From positions 1 through 64,000 of the forward strand of contig NZ_JXKG01000015.1 of assembly GCF_001885735.1 (NCBI RefSeq): a DNA stretch of 64,000 nt, given 5' to 3'. A program made the position numbers and the translations under genes. The notes under the pieces are model-generated. The model saw only the letters and a program-made list of their open reading frames with translations. It was not told the DNA's origin and ran no database searches. Below, in pieces: positions 8,446-16,499 of the stretch (positions within the stretch are counted from its first letter, which is position 1; every line of letters starts with the position of its first letter). The stretch is from Enterococcus canintestini. GTDB lineage: Bacteria; Bacillota; Bacilli; Lactobacillales; Enterococcaceae.

Positions 8446-9507
8446 TTGAAAATCGTATTATTATATGGCGGTCGCAGTGCCGAGCATGATGTTTCAATTC
8501 TTTCAGCTTTTTCTGTGCTGAATGCTATTTACTACGACTACTATCAAGTCCAACTAGTTTTCATCACAAAAGATGGCAAGTGGGTCAAAGGACCGTTGCT
8601 GACGGAAAAACCAAAAAATGATTCTGTACTAAAATTAACATGGGACACAGAAGATGCTACTGGTGAAATTATTTCACCAAGTACGATTAAAGAAGAAAAT
8701 GCGGTTGTCTTTCCGTTATTACATGGACCAAATGGCGAAGACGGAACGATTCAAGGTTTCTTAGAAACTATTGATATGCCTTATATTGGTGCAGGTGTTT
8801 TAACGAGTGCTTGTGGCATGGACAAAATCATGACCAAATATATTTTACAGGCTGCCGGAATTCCGCAAGTACCTTATGTGCCAGTTTTGAAAAATTTGTG
8901 GAAAGAAAATCCCAAACAAATTTTTGAACAATGTGAAGGTACATTATTATATCCAATGTTTGTGAAGCCAGCTAACATGGGTTCTTCAGTGGGAATTTCA
9001 AAAGCTGAAAACAGAGAAGAATTACAAAATGCCTTACAAGAAGCCTATAAATACGATACAAGAGCGATTGTAGAACAAGGCATTGAAGCGCGCGAGATTG
9101 AAGTTGCTATTTTAGGAAATGAAGATGTCCGTACAACTTTAGCAGGTGAAATTGTCAAAGATGTCGCTTTTTATGACTATAATTCTAAATATATCGACAA
9201 CCAAATTGTCATGCAAATTCCAGCGGAAGTGACAGATGATGTACAGCAAAAAGCACAGGAATTTGCCAAAAAAGCTTACGTTATGTTAGGTGGCAGTGGT
9301 TTGTCTCGTTGTGATTTCTTTTTAACCAATAAAAATGAATTGTTTTTAAATGAATTAAACACAATGCCCGGGTTCACCCAGTACAGTATGTATCCTTCAC
9401 TATGGGAAAAAATGGGGCTAAAATATGGTGACTTAATTGAAGAATTGATTCAATTAGCACTAAAACGTTATGAACAACGGCAAAGCTTTTTAACCGACGT
9501 GAAATAA
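8446..9507 (+). CDS. ddl: D-alanine--D-alanine ligase
   Basis: A 353-residue ATP-grasp ligase that makes D-Ala-D-Ala for peptidoglycan. N-terminal YGGRSAEHDVSILSA, GxNGEDG (HGPNGEDGTIQG), the ATP-grasp KPANMGSSVGISK and the metal site FLNELNTMPGFTQYSMYP are all present. The omega loop reads FYDYNSKY with the tyrosine typical of D-Ala-D-Ala ligases rather than the D-Ala-D-Lac ligases of vancomycin resistance. TTG start, seven bases after GGGAGG. It is separated from murF by a terminator. Confidence 0.95.
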   Translation: MKIVLLYGGRSAEHDVSILSAFSVLNAIYYDYYQVQLVFITKDGKWVKGPLLTEKPKNDSVLKLTWDTEDATGEIISPSTIKEENAVVFPLLHGPNGEDGTIQGFLETIDMPYIGAGVLTSACGMDKIMTKYILQAAGIPQVPYVPVLKNLWKENPKQIFEQCEGTLLYPMFVKPANMGSSVGISKAENREELQNALQEAYKYDTRAIVEQGIEAREIEVAILGNEDVRTTLAGEIVKDVAFYDYNSKYIDNQIVMQIPAEVTDDVQQKAQEFAKKAYVMLGGSGLSRCDFFLTNKNELFLNELNTMPGFTQYSMYPSLWEKMGLKYGDLIEELIQLALKRYEQRQSFLTDVK

Positions 9508-9510
9508 AGA

Positions 9511-9550
9511 AAAGGTGAGATGATTCTTTGCAGAACATCTCACCTTTTTT
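9511..9550 (+). terminator. Intrinsic terminator of ddl
   Basis: AAGGTGAGATG pairs with CATCTCACCTT across a 13-base loop, followed by TTTTTT. Confidence 0.85.
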
Positions 9551-9630
9551 ATGATACAAAAAGGCTAGTTTAGTTTTTAGTTAAAAGTTTAGCTTAATTT
9601 TTTAGGAATATGTTTAGAATGGAGCAGAAA

Positions 9631-10977
9631 ATGAATTTAACAATTAAAGAGATTGCAGCTTTATTTGAGCAAGTAGAAATTCGCGATGAATCACTTATTT
9701 CAAGTGTTGAATTTGACAGTCGTAAGATTACAAGTGGTGGTTTATTTGTTCCTTTAGCTGGTGAACGAGATGGCCATGACTTTGTCGCTGCCGCAAAAGA
9801 AAACGGGGCAGTCGCAACATTTTGGAGTCGAGATTTAAAAGATGCGCCATCGGATATGGTTGTCATTTTAGTTGCTGATGTTTTAGCGGCATTGCAAACT
9901 TTAGCACAGTACTATTTGCAAAAGGTCAATCCAAAAGTTGCGGCAATTACAGGCAGTAACGGAAAAACAACAACAAAAGATATGACCGCTGCGGTAATGG
10001 CGACGCAATTTAATACTTATAAAACACAAGGCAACTATAATAACAATATCGGCATGCCTTATACGATTTTGCATATGCCAGCAGATTGCGAAGTTTTGGT
10101 ATTGGAGATGGGGATGGACCATGCAGGAGAATTAACAGAACTTTCTTTATTAGCTCAACCAGATGCTGCGGCAATTACAATTATTGGTGAAGCTCACATT
10201 GAAAATTTAGGTTCTCGTGCCGGGATTGCCAAAGCAAAAATGGAAATTACTGCGGGATTAAAACGGGATGGCTTGTTGGTAATTCCCGCTGATGAACCTT
10301 TATTAACGCCACTTATTGCTGATTTGCCTCAAGAAATCACTACTTTTGGCTTAGATAGAGGCGATTTAACAGCAACTATTACAAAAGAGGATAAAGCTAA
10401 AACAACATTTATGATTCAAAAGACAAAATACACGATTCCCGTTATTGGAGGGTATAATGTCAAAAATGCATTGATTGCGTATGCTTTAGGAAAATATTTT
10501 GGTGTCTCTTTAGCAAATATTAAACAAGGATTAGCTAAATTTCAATTAACTAAAAATAGAACAGAGTGGCTGACAGCTAAAAATGGTGCTCAAATTTTAA
10601 GTGATGTGTATAACGCCAATCCAACTGCTATGGGATTAGTCTTAGATACAGTCGCTAATTTAAAAACAGACGGACGTAAATTAGCAGTCCTAGCGGATAT
10701 GTTGGAGTTGGGTCCTGATTCAAAAAAAATGCATGCGAAGATGGCACATCATATTGATGACCGCTTCAGTGTCATTTTCTTATACGGCAGTGAAATGAAA
10801 TCTTTATTTAATGCTTTAACGCAAATGGATAGTCACTTAATGGTCTATCATTTTGATAAAGAAAATAAGGCAGAGTTACTTAAAATGGTGCAAGCGGAGT
10901 TGAGACCTACTGATACCATTGTTTTAAAAGGAAGTAATGGCATGGGACTAACAGAAGTGGTGGCCGCTTTGATTTAA
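9631..10977 (+). CDS. murF: UDP-MurNAc-tripeptide--D-Ala-D-Ala ligase
   Basis: Adds the D-Ala-D-Ala made by the neighbouring ddl product to the UDP-MurNAc-tripeptide in the cytoplasm. A 448-residue Mur ligase with the P-loop AITGSNGKTTTKDMT, the NYNNNIGMPYT substrate motif, EMGMDHAGEL and the C-terminal DVYNANPTAM motif. Three in-frame ATGs occur (9610, 9619, 9631); I chose 9631 because GGAG lies six bases before it and the protein then begins MNLTIKEIA, as family members do. The ddl-murF pairing is common in Firmicutes. Confidence 0.93.
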   Translation: MNLTIKEIAALFEQVEIRDESLISSVEFDSRKITSGGLFVPLAGERDGHDFVAAAKENGAVATFWSRDLKDAPSDMVVILVADVLAALQTLAQYYLQKVNPKVAAITGSNGKTTTKDMTAAVMATQFNTYKTQGNYNNNIGMPYTILHMPADCEVLVLEMGMDHAGELTELSLLAQPDAAAITIIGEAHIENLGSRAGIAKAKMEITAGLKRDGLLVIPADEPLLTPLIADLPQEITTFGLDRGDLTATITKEDKAKTTFMIQKTKYTIPVIGGYNVKNALIAYALGKYFGVSLANIKQGLAKFQLTKNRTEWLTAKNGAQILSDVYNANPTAMGLVLDTVANLKTDGRKLAVLADMLELGPDSKKMHAKMAHHIDDRFSVIFLYGSEMKSLFNALTQMDSHLMVYHFDKENKAELLKMVQAELRPTDTIVLKGSNGMGLTEVVAALI

Positions 10978-11020
10978 AAACTAGTATTATTAATTTATTT
11001 TGCAGAATAGAATTGAAAAC

Positions 11021-11049
11021 TTGCTGAAAATTTCATTCTATGTTAAAAT
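11021..11049 (+). promoter_or_regulatory. Sigma-A promoter of the cshA transcript
   Basis: TTGCTG (11021-11026), 17-base spacer, TAAAAT (11044-11049). It implies a 5' leader of about 230 bases before the helicase start. Confidence 0.65.
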
Positions 11050-11059
11050 GACACGATAC

Positions 11060-11285
11060 CGAAAATCAAGGGTAAAGTGAATCTCACTTTTTGAAGTTAA
11101 GAGGACGGTACAAAAGTAGACAATGAATGAGCAAAAGCAGTGTTACTGCTTTGTGAGTGAACTCAGCTTTTTGATTGTGCCTCTTTTGGCCTTCCTCTTT
11201 TGCTATTTGGCAGCAGGCTGCCGAGAGTTATTTTCGGTAGAGGGCATCAAATACATTAGATAAGAACCACATCTCAAGGAGGAAA
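11060..11285 (+). ncRNA. Structured 5' leader of cshA (candidate cis-regulatory RNA)
   Basis: The leader between the promoter and the helicase start holds several stem-loops: AAAGTGA/TCACTTT, AAGCAG/CTGCTT and GGCAGC/GCTGCC. There is also a long-range pairing of GAGGACGG...CAAAAG (from 11101) with CTTTTGGCCTTCCTC (near 11193). This density of pairing is more than expected for a plain untranslated region. A 46-codon reading frame overlaps it. The regulatory role is inference. Confidence 0.45.
11123..11263 (+). CDS. Possible 46-aa upstream peptide in the cshA leader
   Basis: An ATG opens 46 codons with a hydrophobic, Cys-containing core ([18 protein letters not shown]), as in a single-span membrane peptide. 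GAGGA lies 17 bases before the ATG, too far for good initiation, so translation is doubtful. The same bases form stems, so the frame may be coincidental. It ends 25 bases before the helicase start. Confidence 0.25.
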   Translation: MNEQKQCYCFVSELSFLIVPLLAFLFCYLAAGCRELFSVEGIKYIR

Positions 11286-11288
11286 CTT

Positions 11289-12821
11289 TTGAAATTTAAC
11301 GAACTTAATTTATCACCTGAATTATTGCAATCTGTCGAACGGGCCGGCTTTGAAGAAGCAACCCCTATTCAAGAAGCAACAATTCCTCTAGCACTAGCAG
11401 GACGCGATGTAATCGGCCAAGCACAAACAGGTACTGGTAAAACAGCCGCTTTTGGTCTACCAATGTTGGAAAAAATCGATACCAACAATCACACATTGCA
11501 AGGTCTTGTTATTGCTCCTACCCGCGAACTTGCGATTCAAACGCAAGAAGAATTGTACCGTTTAGGACGGGATAAAAAAATTCGCGTTCAAGCCGTTTAT
11601 GGTGGCGCTGATATTGGCCGCCAAATCCGTGGCTTAAAAGATCGTCCCCATATTGTTGTTGGGACACCTGGTCGGATGCTTGACCACATTAACCGTCACA
11701 CATTGAAATTAGGAACAGTTCGGACATTAGTCTTAGACGAAGCAGACGAAATGTTGAATATGGGCTTTTTAGAAGATATCGAAAAAATCATCTCCCAAGT
11801 TCCTGCAGAACGCCAAACTTTACTATTTTCTGCAACGATGCCCCCAGCTATTAAAAATATTGGCGTGAAATTTATGAAAGATCCTGAACATGTGCAAATC
11901 AAAGCTAAAGAAATGACTGCAGACTTGATTGATCAATATTATGTTCGGGCCAAAGATTTTGAAAAATTCGATGTTATGACACGTTTATTAGACGTTCAAA
12001 CGCCAGAACTTGCAATTGTGTTTGGTCGGACAAAACGTCGGGTAGATGAATTAGCCCGTGGTTTAGAGACTCGTGGCTATCGTGCAGAAGGCATTCATGG
12101 TGATTTATCACAACAAAAACGGATGAGCGTTTTGCGTGCGTTTAAATCTGGTCAATTAGATATTTTAGTTGCTACAGACGTTGCTGCCCGTGGTTTAGAT
12201 ATTTCCGGGGTTACACACGTTTATAACTACGATATTCCTCAAGATCCTGAAAGTTACGTTCACCGTATTGGTCGTACCGGTCGTGCCGGTAAAGGTGGCA
12301 TGTCAGTTACTTTTGTCACACCAAATGAAATGAGTTACTTACATGTTATTGAAAACTTAACGAAAAAACGGATGTCTCCATTACGTCCACCAACCGAAAA
12401 AGAAGCCTTTAAAGGTCAATTAGGGGCTGCCGTACAACAAATTGAAGACGGCTTAAAAGAAAACGGTTTGGAACGTTACATGACTACCGCTGAAAAACTA
12501 ATTGAAGGCTATGATCCAGAAGTTTTAGTTGCTTTATTGCTAAAAACGATTGCCAAAGATCCCGCAGATGCTGTGCCGGTGAAAATTACACCAGAGCGTC
12601 CTTTACCAAGTGGTAAAAAAGGGTTTAATAAAAACAATCGTCGTGGTGGCGGTGGGGGTAACAACCGCAACCGCAAAGAAGGTGGCAATTACCGTAATAA
12701 AAATAAAAATAGCCACTACAATAAAGAAGGCCAAAAACGCAACGATCGCCGTCGCGATGACCGTCGCCAAAATGATGGTGGCAGTAAGCGTAATTTCGTT
12801 ATTCGGAATAACCAAGATTAA
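11289..12821 (+). CDS. cshA: DEAD-box ATP-dependent RNA helicase CshA
   Basis: A 510-residue helicase with every family motif in order: Q motif (GFEEATPIQ), I (AQTGTGKTA), Ia (PTRELAIQ), Ib (TPGR), II (DEAD), III (SAT), V ([10 protein letters not shown]) and VI ([10 protein letters not shown]). These are followed by an Arg/Gly/Asn/Lys-rich basic tail (about 435-510) that should bind RNA. CshA proteins act in cold adaptation, ribosome assembly and mRNA decay in Firmicutes. TTG start after AGGAGG. Its own promoter and long leader fit cold- or structure-dependent control. Confidence 0.95.
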   Translation: MKFNELNLSPELLQSVERAGFEEATPIQEATIPLALAGRDVIGQAQTGTGKTAAFGLPMLEKIDTNNHTLQGLVIAPTRELAIQTQEELYRLGRDKKIRVQAVYGGADIGRQIRGLKDRPHIVVGTPGRMLDHINRHTLKLGTVRTLVLDEADEMLNMGFLEDIEKIISQVPAERQTLLFSATMPPAIKNIGVKFMKDPEHVQIKAKEMTADLIDQYYVRAKDFEKFDVMTRLLDVQTPELAIVFGRTKRRVDELARGLETRGYRAEGIHGDLSQQKRMSVLRAFKSGQLDILVATDVAARGLDISGVTHVYNYDIPQDPESYVHRIGRTGRAGKGGMSVTFVTPNEMSYLHVIENLTKKRMSPLRPPTEKEAFKGQLGAAVQQIEDGLKENGLERYMTTAEKLIEGYDPEVLVALLLKTIAKDPADAVPVKITPERPLPSGKKGFNKNNRRGGGGGNNRNRKEGGNYRNKNKNSHYNKEGQKRNDRRRDDRRQNDGGSKRNFVIRNNQD

Positions 12822-12834
12822 GCCAATCGATCTA

Positions 12835-12875
12835 AAAGCAACGAGTCAAACTAAATTGATTCGTTGCTTTTTATT
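12835..12875 (+). terminator. Intrinsic terminator of cshA
   Basis: AAGCAACGA-TCAA pairs with TTGA-TCGTTGCTT, followed by TTTTTATT. Confidence 0.85.
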
Positions 12876-13120
12876 TATTAACAAAAATATAAATTTTTAT
12901 TTAGCAAATCTTTCCCATTTTTTATCAAAAAAGGGTTTACATAAGGCTGTTGTTTGCGTTACGCTTGAGTTTGAACAAAATTCACATTATAATAATCTGT
13001 TACAGTTTTTTGAAAGATGTGAAGTCTTTTGATGGTTTTTCTCGCAACATTTGGTAGAATAATACTAGTAAAAAATTAACGCTTAGGATTTTAGGATAAT
13101 TGCGATACGGGAGTCTATAA

Positions 13121-13471
13121 ATGATAAGAGGAATCGGCATTGACGCTGTTGAATTAAGTCGAATTAAAAAGATTATCACCGAAAAGCCACAGTTTGCCAG
13201 TCGCGTTTTAACGCCCAAAGAATTAGCGATTTTTAAAGGGTTGTCCCTTAAAAGACAAATAGAATTTTTAGGTGGCCGCTATGCCTGTAAAGAAGCATTT
13301 TCTAAAGCTTGGGGCACAGGGATTGGGAAAGTGACTTTCAAAGAGCTGGAAATCCTTCCCGATGCACTAGGAGCCCCCACAATGACTGCTTCACCTCATA
13401 AAGGACAGGTTTTTGTTAGTATTACGCATACTGATGAAATGGCATTTGCGCAAATTTTATTAGCAGAGTAA
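13121..13471 (+). CDS. acpS: Holo-[acyl-carrier-protein] synthase
   Basis: A 116-residue AcpS that transfers 4'-phosphopantetheine from CoA to acyl carrier protein. N-terminal GIGIDAVELSRI carries the metal-binding Asp, and FLGGRYACKEAFSKAWGTGIG holds the second acidic residue and the phosphate-binding Lys. Length matches the trimeric AcpS class. It is followed by alr, then mazF; the acpS-alr-mazF order is frequent in low-GC Gram-positives. Confidence 0.93.
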   Translation: MIRGIGIDAVELSRIKKIITEKPQFASRVLTPKELAIFKGLSLKRQIEFLGGRYACKEAFSKAWGTGIGKVTFKELEILPDALGAPTMTASPHKGQVFVSITHTDEMAFAQILLAE

Positions 13472-13502
13472 TGTTTTTTAGGATAGAAAGAAGGAAAAAA
13501 GC

Positions 13503-14621
13503 TTGGTTACATCGATTCATCGCCCAACTAAAGCAATCATCAATTTAACGGCTATTACCCAAAATACTGAGAATATTATCCAAAAATTACCGCCTCAAAT
13601 GAACCTTTTTGCAGTCGTCAAAGCTAATGGTTATGGACATGGTGCCGTAGCTGTAGCTAAAGCTGCTTTAAAAGGTGGCGCCAATGGTTTTTGCGTCGCT
13701 ACGATTGATGAGGGAATCGAATTGCGAGAAGCTGGTATCACCCAGCCTATTTTAATCTTAGGGGTAGTGCAAGCAAGCTATATCCAATTGCTGAGTGAAT
13801 ATGATTTAGCTTTTCCAGTAACAACGTTGGAATGGATAAATGAAGTAGCAACACTACTAAAAGTAGAGCAGTTGCCACGGCCGTTAAAAGTTCACTTAAA
13901 AGTTGATACTGGAATGGGCCGAATTGGTTTTTTGGCATCAGAAAGTGTCAATGAAGCAGTTCAATTAATGGAGTCTATCCCGCAAATAGAATGGGAAGGG
14001 ATTTTTACTCATTTTGCCACTGCTGATCAAGCTGATAAAACCTATTATGAGACTCAAAAACATCGCTTTTTAACTATTTTGGAACAATTACCCTACCGTC
14101 CTCTTTATATTCACGATAGTAATAGCGCTACTGCCCTATGGCATGAGCCGGTGGGTAATCTGGTAAGGTATGGTGTGGCATTATATGGGCTAAATCCTGC
14201 TGGTGAATCTTTAAAAACACCTTATGAATTAAAAGCAGCGTTAGAGTTAGTTTCTCAAGTAGTACAAGTAAAACAACTACCAAAAGGTTCAGGCATTGGC
14301 TATGGTGAAACGTATATTACGCCAAAAGAAGAATGGATTGGCACTGTACCAATTGGTTATGCTGACGGTTGGTTACGAAAATTACAGGGATTTCAAGTTT
14401 TAGTAGATGGTAACTTTTGCGAAATTGTCGGCCGTGTGTGCATGGATCAAATTATGATCCGTTTGCCTAAAAAAGTGCCTGTGGGAACAAAGGTAACTTT
14501 GATTGGAAAAAATGGCAATCAGGAAGTTACGTTACAACAAGTTGCAGATAAATTAGAAACAATTCACTACGAAGTTGCTTGTGGCTTTTCGTCACGAGTA
14601 CCACGGGAATATATTGAATGA
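13503..14621 (+). CDS. alr: Alanine racemase
   Basis: A 372-residue PLP enzyme converting L-Ala to D-Ala, feeding ddl and murF upstream. The PLP lysine is at about 40 (AVVKANGYGHG). The partner catalytic tyrosine lies in the C-terminal beta domain (GIGYGETYITPKEEWIGTVPIGYADG), and the CMDQIMI motif is intact. TTG start with an AAGGAAA site. It ends 11 bases before mazF, so the two are co-transcribed. Confidence 0.95.
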   Translation: MVTSIHRPTKAIINLTAITQNTENIIQKLPPQMNLFAVVKANGYGHGAVAVAKAALKGGANGFCVATIDEGIELREAGITQPILILGVVQASYIQLLSEYDLAFPVTTLEWINEVATLLKVEQLPRPLKVHLKVDTGMGRIGFLASESVNEAVQLMESIPQIEWEGIFTHFATADQADKTYYETQKHRFLTILEQLPYRPLYIHDSNSATALWHEPVGNLVRYGVALYGLNPAGESLKTPYELKAALELVSQVVQVKQLPKGSGIGYGETYITPKEEWIGTVPIGYADGWLRKLQGFQVLVDGNFCEIVGRVCMDQIMIRLPKKVPVGTKVTLIGKNGNQEVTLQQVADKLETIHYEVACGFSSRVPREYIE

Positions 14622-14632
14622 GGATGAGTTAA

Positions 14633-15004
14633 ATGGTGAAACGCGGAGATATTTTCTTTGCTGATTTGTCACCGGTCGTAGGATCTGAGCAGGGAGGGAT
14701 TCGCCCTGTTTTAATTATTCAAAATGATCGGGGCAATCATTTTAGTCCAACTGTAATTGTAGCAGCGATTACAGCTAAAATGGCAAAACCAAAACTACCA
14801 ACTCATGTCGGCATTAAGGCGACTGAAAGTGGTATTAATAAAGATTCGGTAATTTTACTCGAACAGATTCGTACGATTGACAAAAGCCGCTTGAAGGAAA
14901 AAGTCTGTGTTTTAGATTCTGTGACGATGAAAGCTGTGGATCATGCGCTGCGCATCAGTGTAGGATTAGCAGAATTAACGCCTGCTCCCCAGCAGGCTAC
15001 ATAA
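14633..15004 (+). CDS. mazF: MazF/PemK-family endoribonuclease toxin
   Basis: A 123-residue ribosome-independent mRNA interferase of the MazF/NdoA group. The conserved [29 protein letters not shown] includes the catalytic Arg, and the catalytic Thr sits in VAAITAK. In Bacillus the order is alr-ndoAI-ndoA, with the antitoxin between. Here only 11 bases separate alr from mazF and no MazE-like frame precedes it, so the toxin is an orphan at this locus. The antitoxin may be elsewhere, or the enzyme may be used for RNA processing. Confidence 0.88.
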   Translation: MVKRGDIFFADLSPVVGSEQGGIRPVLIIQNDRGNHFSPTVIVAAITAKMAKPKLPTHVGIKATESGINKDSVILLEQIRTIDKSRLKEKVCVLDSVTMKAVDHALRISVGLAELTPAPQQAT

Positions 15005-15053
15005 AGAAACGCGCTTCAACAAGTTTTGTCACTTGTTGAAGCGCGTTTTTTAT
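15005..15053 (+). terminator. Strong intrinsic terminator of the acpS-alr-mazF run
   Basis: AAACGCGCTTCAACAAG pairs perfectly with CTTGTTGAAGCGCGTTT around an eight-base loop, then a T run. Confidence 0.9.
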
Positions 15054-15082
15054 AAATAAATACTAGGGGGAGGGTAAGCATT

Positions 15083-16189
15083 TTATTTATAAGCAAATAC
15101 GACGAGATTGTGAACGTCATTGATACAAGCTTGTAAGGTGACTCTTTCACCACCGCCTGTGCCAATCATTTTGTCCCAATAATCTGCGCCATCGCTAAGG
15201 CGATAAGCTTCATCATCTACTTGGGCAACTTCATTTACTGTATAGGTGGTAACTTTACCAGCGGCATCTGATATTTTGAATTGAGAGCCTATCCCGAGAT
15301 TAAAAATGACGCTAAAAGCACCAGGGTTATGGGCGATAATATGCGTGTTTAGACCATCATCTCCAGATTGGACTGGCGCACCACCCCAAGTAGCAGCACG
15401 GTTGTGATCGGCATCGATTACAGCTTGACCACTGGCTTGTCCAGCATTTTGATAATTAATAAATTGTCCATTAATTTCTAGTTGCATCGGTTGAATTGTT
15501 GGTGCTGCAACAGCCGCAGTAGTTGTATTTTCAGTACTACTGTCAGCTTGTGTGGCATTATCTTGTGAATTGTTGCTAGTGTTTTCTTGTTTAGTATTAT
15601 GATTTGCATTTGAATTTGCAGATGAATTCTTTGTTTCAGTATTATCTTTTTTATCTTGTGCAGCTACTTCAGCTTGAGCTTTTGCCTCAGCCTCTTTTTT
15701 TTCAGCTTCAGCCGCTTTTTCTTTTTCGATTCTTTCTTTTTCAAGTTTTTCTTTCTCGATTCTTTCTTTTTCGGCTTGAGCTTTTGCTTTTGCTTCAGCT
15801 TCAGCTTCAGCTTTTGAATCAATGATAATTACTGTAATTTGTTTAGTACTAGTATTACCTGTTTCGTCTTTTGCGATTAAAAGCACTGGCATTACGGCTA
15901 CTTTATTCGTATCTAATGGTGTTTGAACTTCTAATGTTGGTTTTTCATCTTGATCATCTGTTACTGTGAAATGATCAGTTGCTTTAAATTCAGTTCCTCT
16001 TTCTATGGTAATAGCGATATCTCCTAAAATTTTTGGAGCTGATAGATCACTTAGCGTTTGTGCTACTACGGCGTTACTGGAATATGTAGAACCTGAAGTA
16101 TAAAAATCAAAGCCAGAAAAGGTGACAAGTGTACATAGGAAAATAATTATCCATTTCATTTTACATTTATGCCATATTTTTTTTATCAC
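15083..16189 (-). CDS. Secreted sortase-like protein with Ig-like and coiled-coil regions
   Basis: A 368-residue exported protein. Residues about 11-43 form a signal peptide or anchor. An Ig-like or cadherin-like domain follows (about 50-125, DDQDEKPTLEV...AKDETGNTSTKQITV). Then comes a long Glu/Ala/Lys coiled coil (about 126-180), an Asn/Ser/Thr linker, and a C-terminal sortase-type barrel. The sortase His is at about 287 (HIIAHNPG) and the Cys at about 355 (VTLQAC). The position of the catalytic Arg reads Asn (VHNLVVFA). GTG start at 16189, eight bases after GGAGG. It is divergent from an Mga-type regulator. Activity is uncertain without the Arg. Confidence 0.7.
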   Translation of the reverse strand: MIKKIWHKCKMKWIIIFLCTLVTFSGFDFYTSGSTYSSNAVVAQTLSDLSAPKILGDIAITIERGTEFKATDHFTVTDDQDEKPTLEVQTPLDTNKVAVMPVLLIAKDETGNTSTKQITVIIIDSKAEAEAEAKAKAQAEKERIEKEKLEKERIEKEKAAEAEKKEAEAKAQAEVAAQDKKDNTETKNSSANSNANHNTKQENTSNNSQDNATQADSSTENTTTAAVAAPTIQPMQLEINGQFINYQNAGQASGQAVIDADHNRAATWGGAPVQSGDDGLNTHIIAHNPGAFSVIFNLGIGSQFKISDAAGKVTTYTVNEVAQVDDEAYRLSDGADYWDKMIGTGGGERVTLQACINDVHNLVVFAYK

Positions 16190-16499
16190 TGTAAATTCCT
16201 CCATTATTATATTTAAATTTATATCAAGTTTTATTTGTTTTATCTTTCCTACTTACACATTTAGCTTAAGAAGAATGATGGTAAAAGTTAAATGGATTTC
16301 ACAAAATATAACAACGACTGTTTTTTTAAATCTTTGTAATTGCCGATAATACAATGTTTTTTTGCTTATCTCATAATTTTCTTGTTTGTGAAAAAAACTG
16401 AAGTAGGAAAAATTATTAAATAAAAAACTCGGAAGTGTTCGATAGTTGTTTGTGAGTATGTTAAAATAGAATTAAAAAAATGGTAAGTTGGTGAGTTAA
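16190..16499. promoter_or_regulatory. Divergent AT-rich intergenic region
   Basis: About 310 bases between the sortase-like gene and the Mga-type regulator must hold both promoters. The only convincing element is an extended -10 (TATG-T-TAAAAT, about 16457-16467) reading toward the regulator. No reading frame or terminator is seen. Confidence 0.4.

Noticed and set aside
9127-9200. Vancomycin-resistance type D-Ala-D-Lac ligase
   Set aside because: The omega-loop tyrosine motif (FYDYNSKY) and the murF context are those of the housekeeping D-Ala-D-Ala ligase.
12610-13032. 140-codon frame overlapping the 3' end of cshA
   Set aside because: It is the shifted reading of the Arg/Gly/Asn-rich tail codons and of AT-rich downstream sequence that contains the cshA terminator; no ribosome site, low-complexity product.
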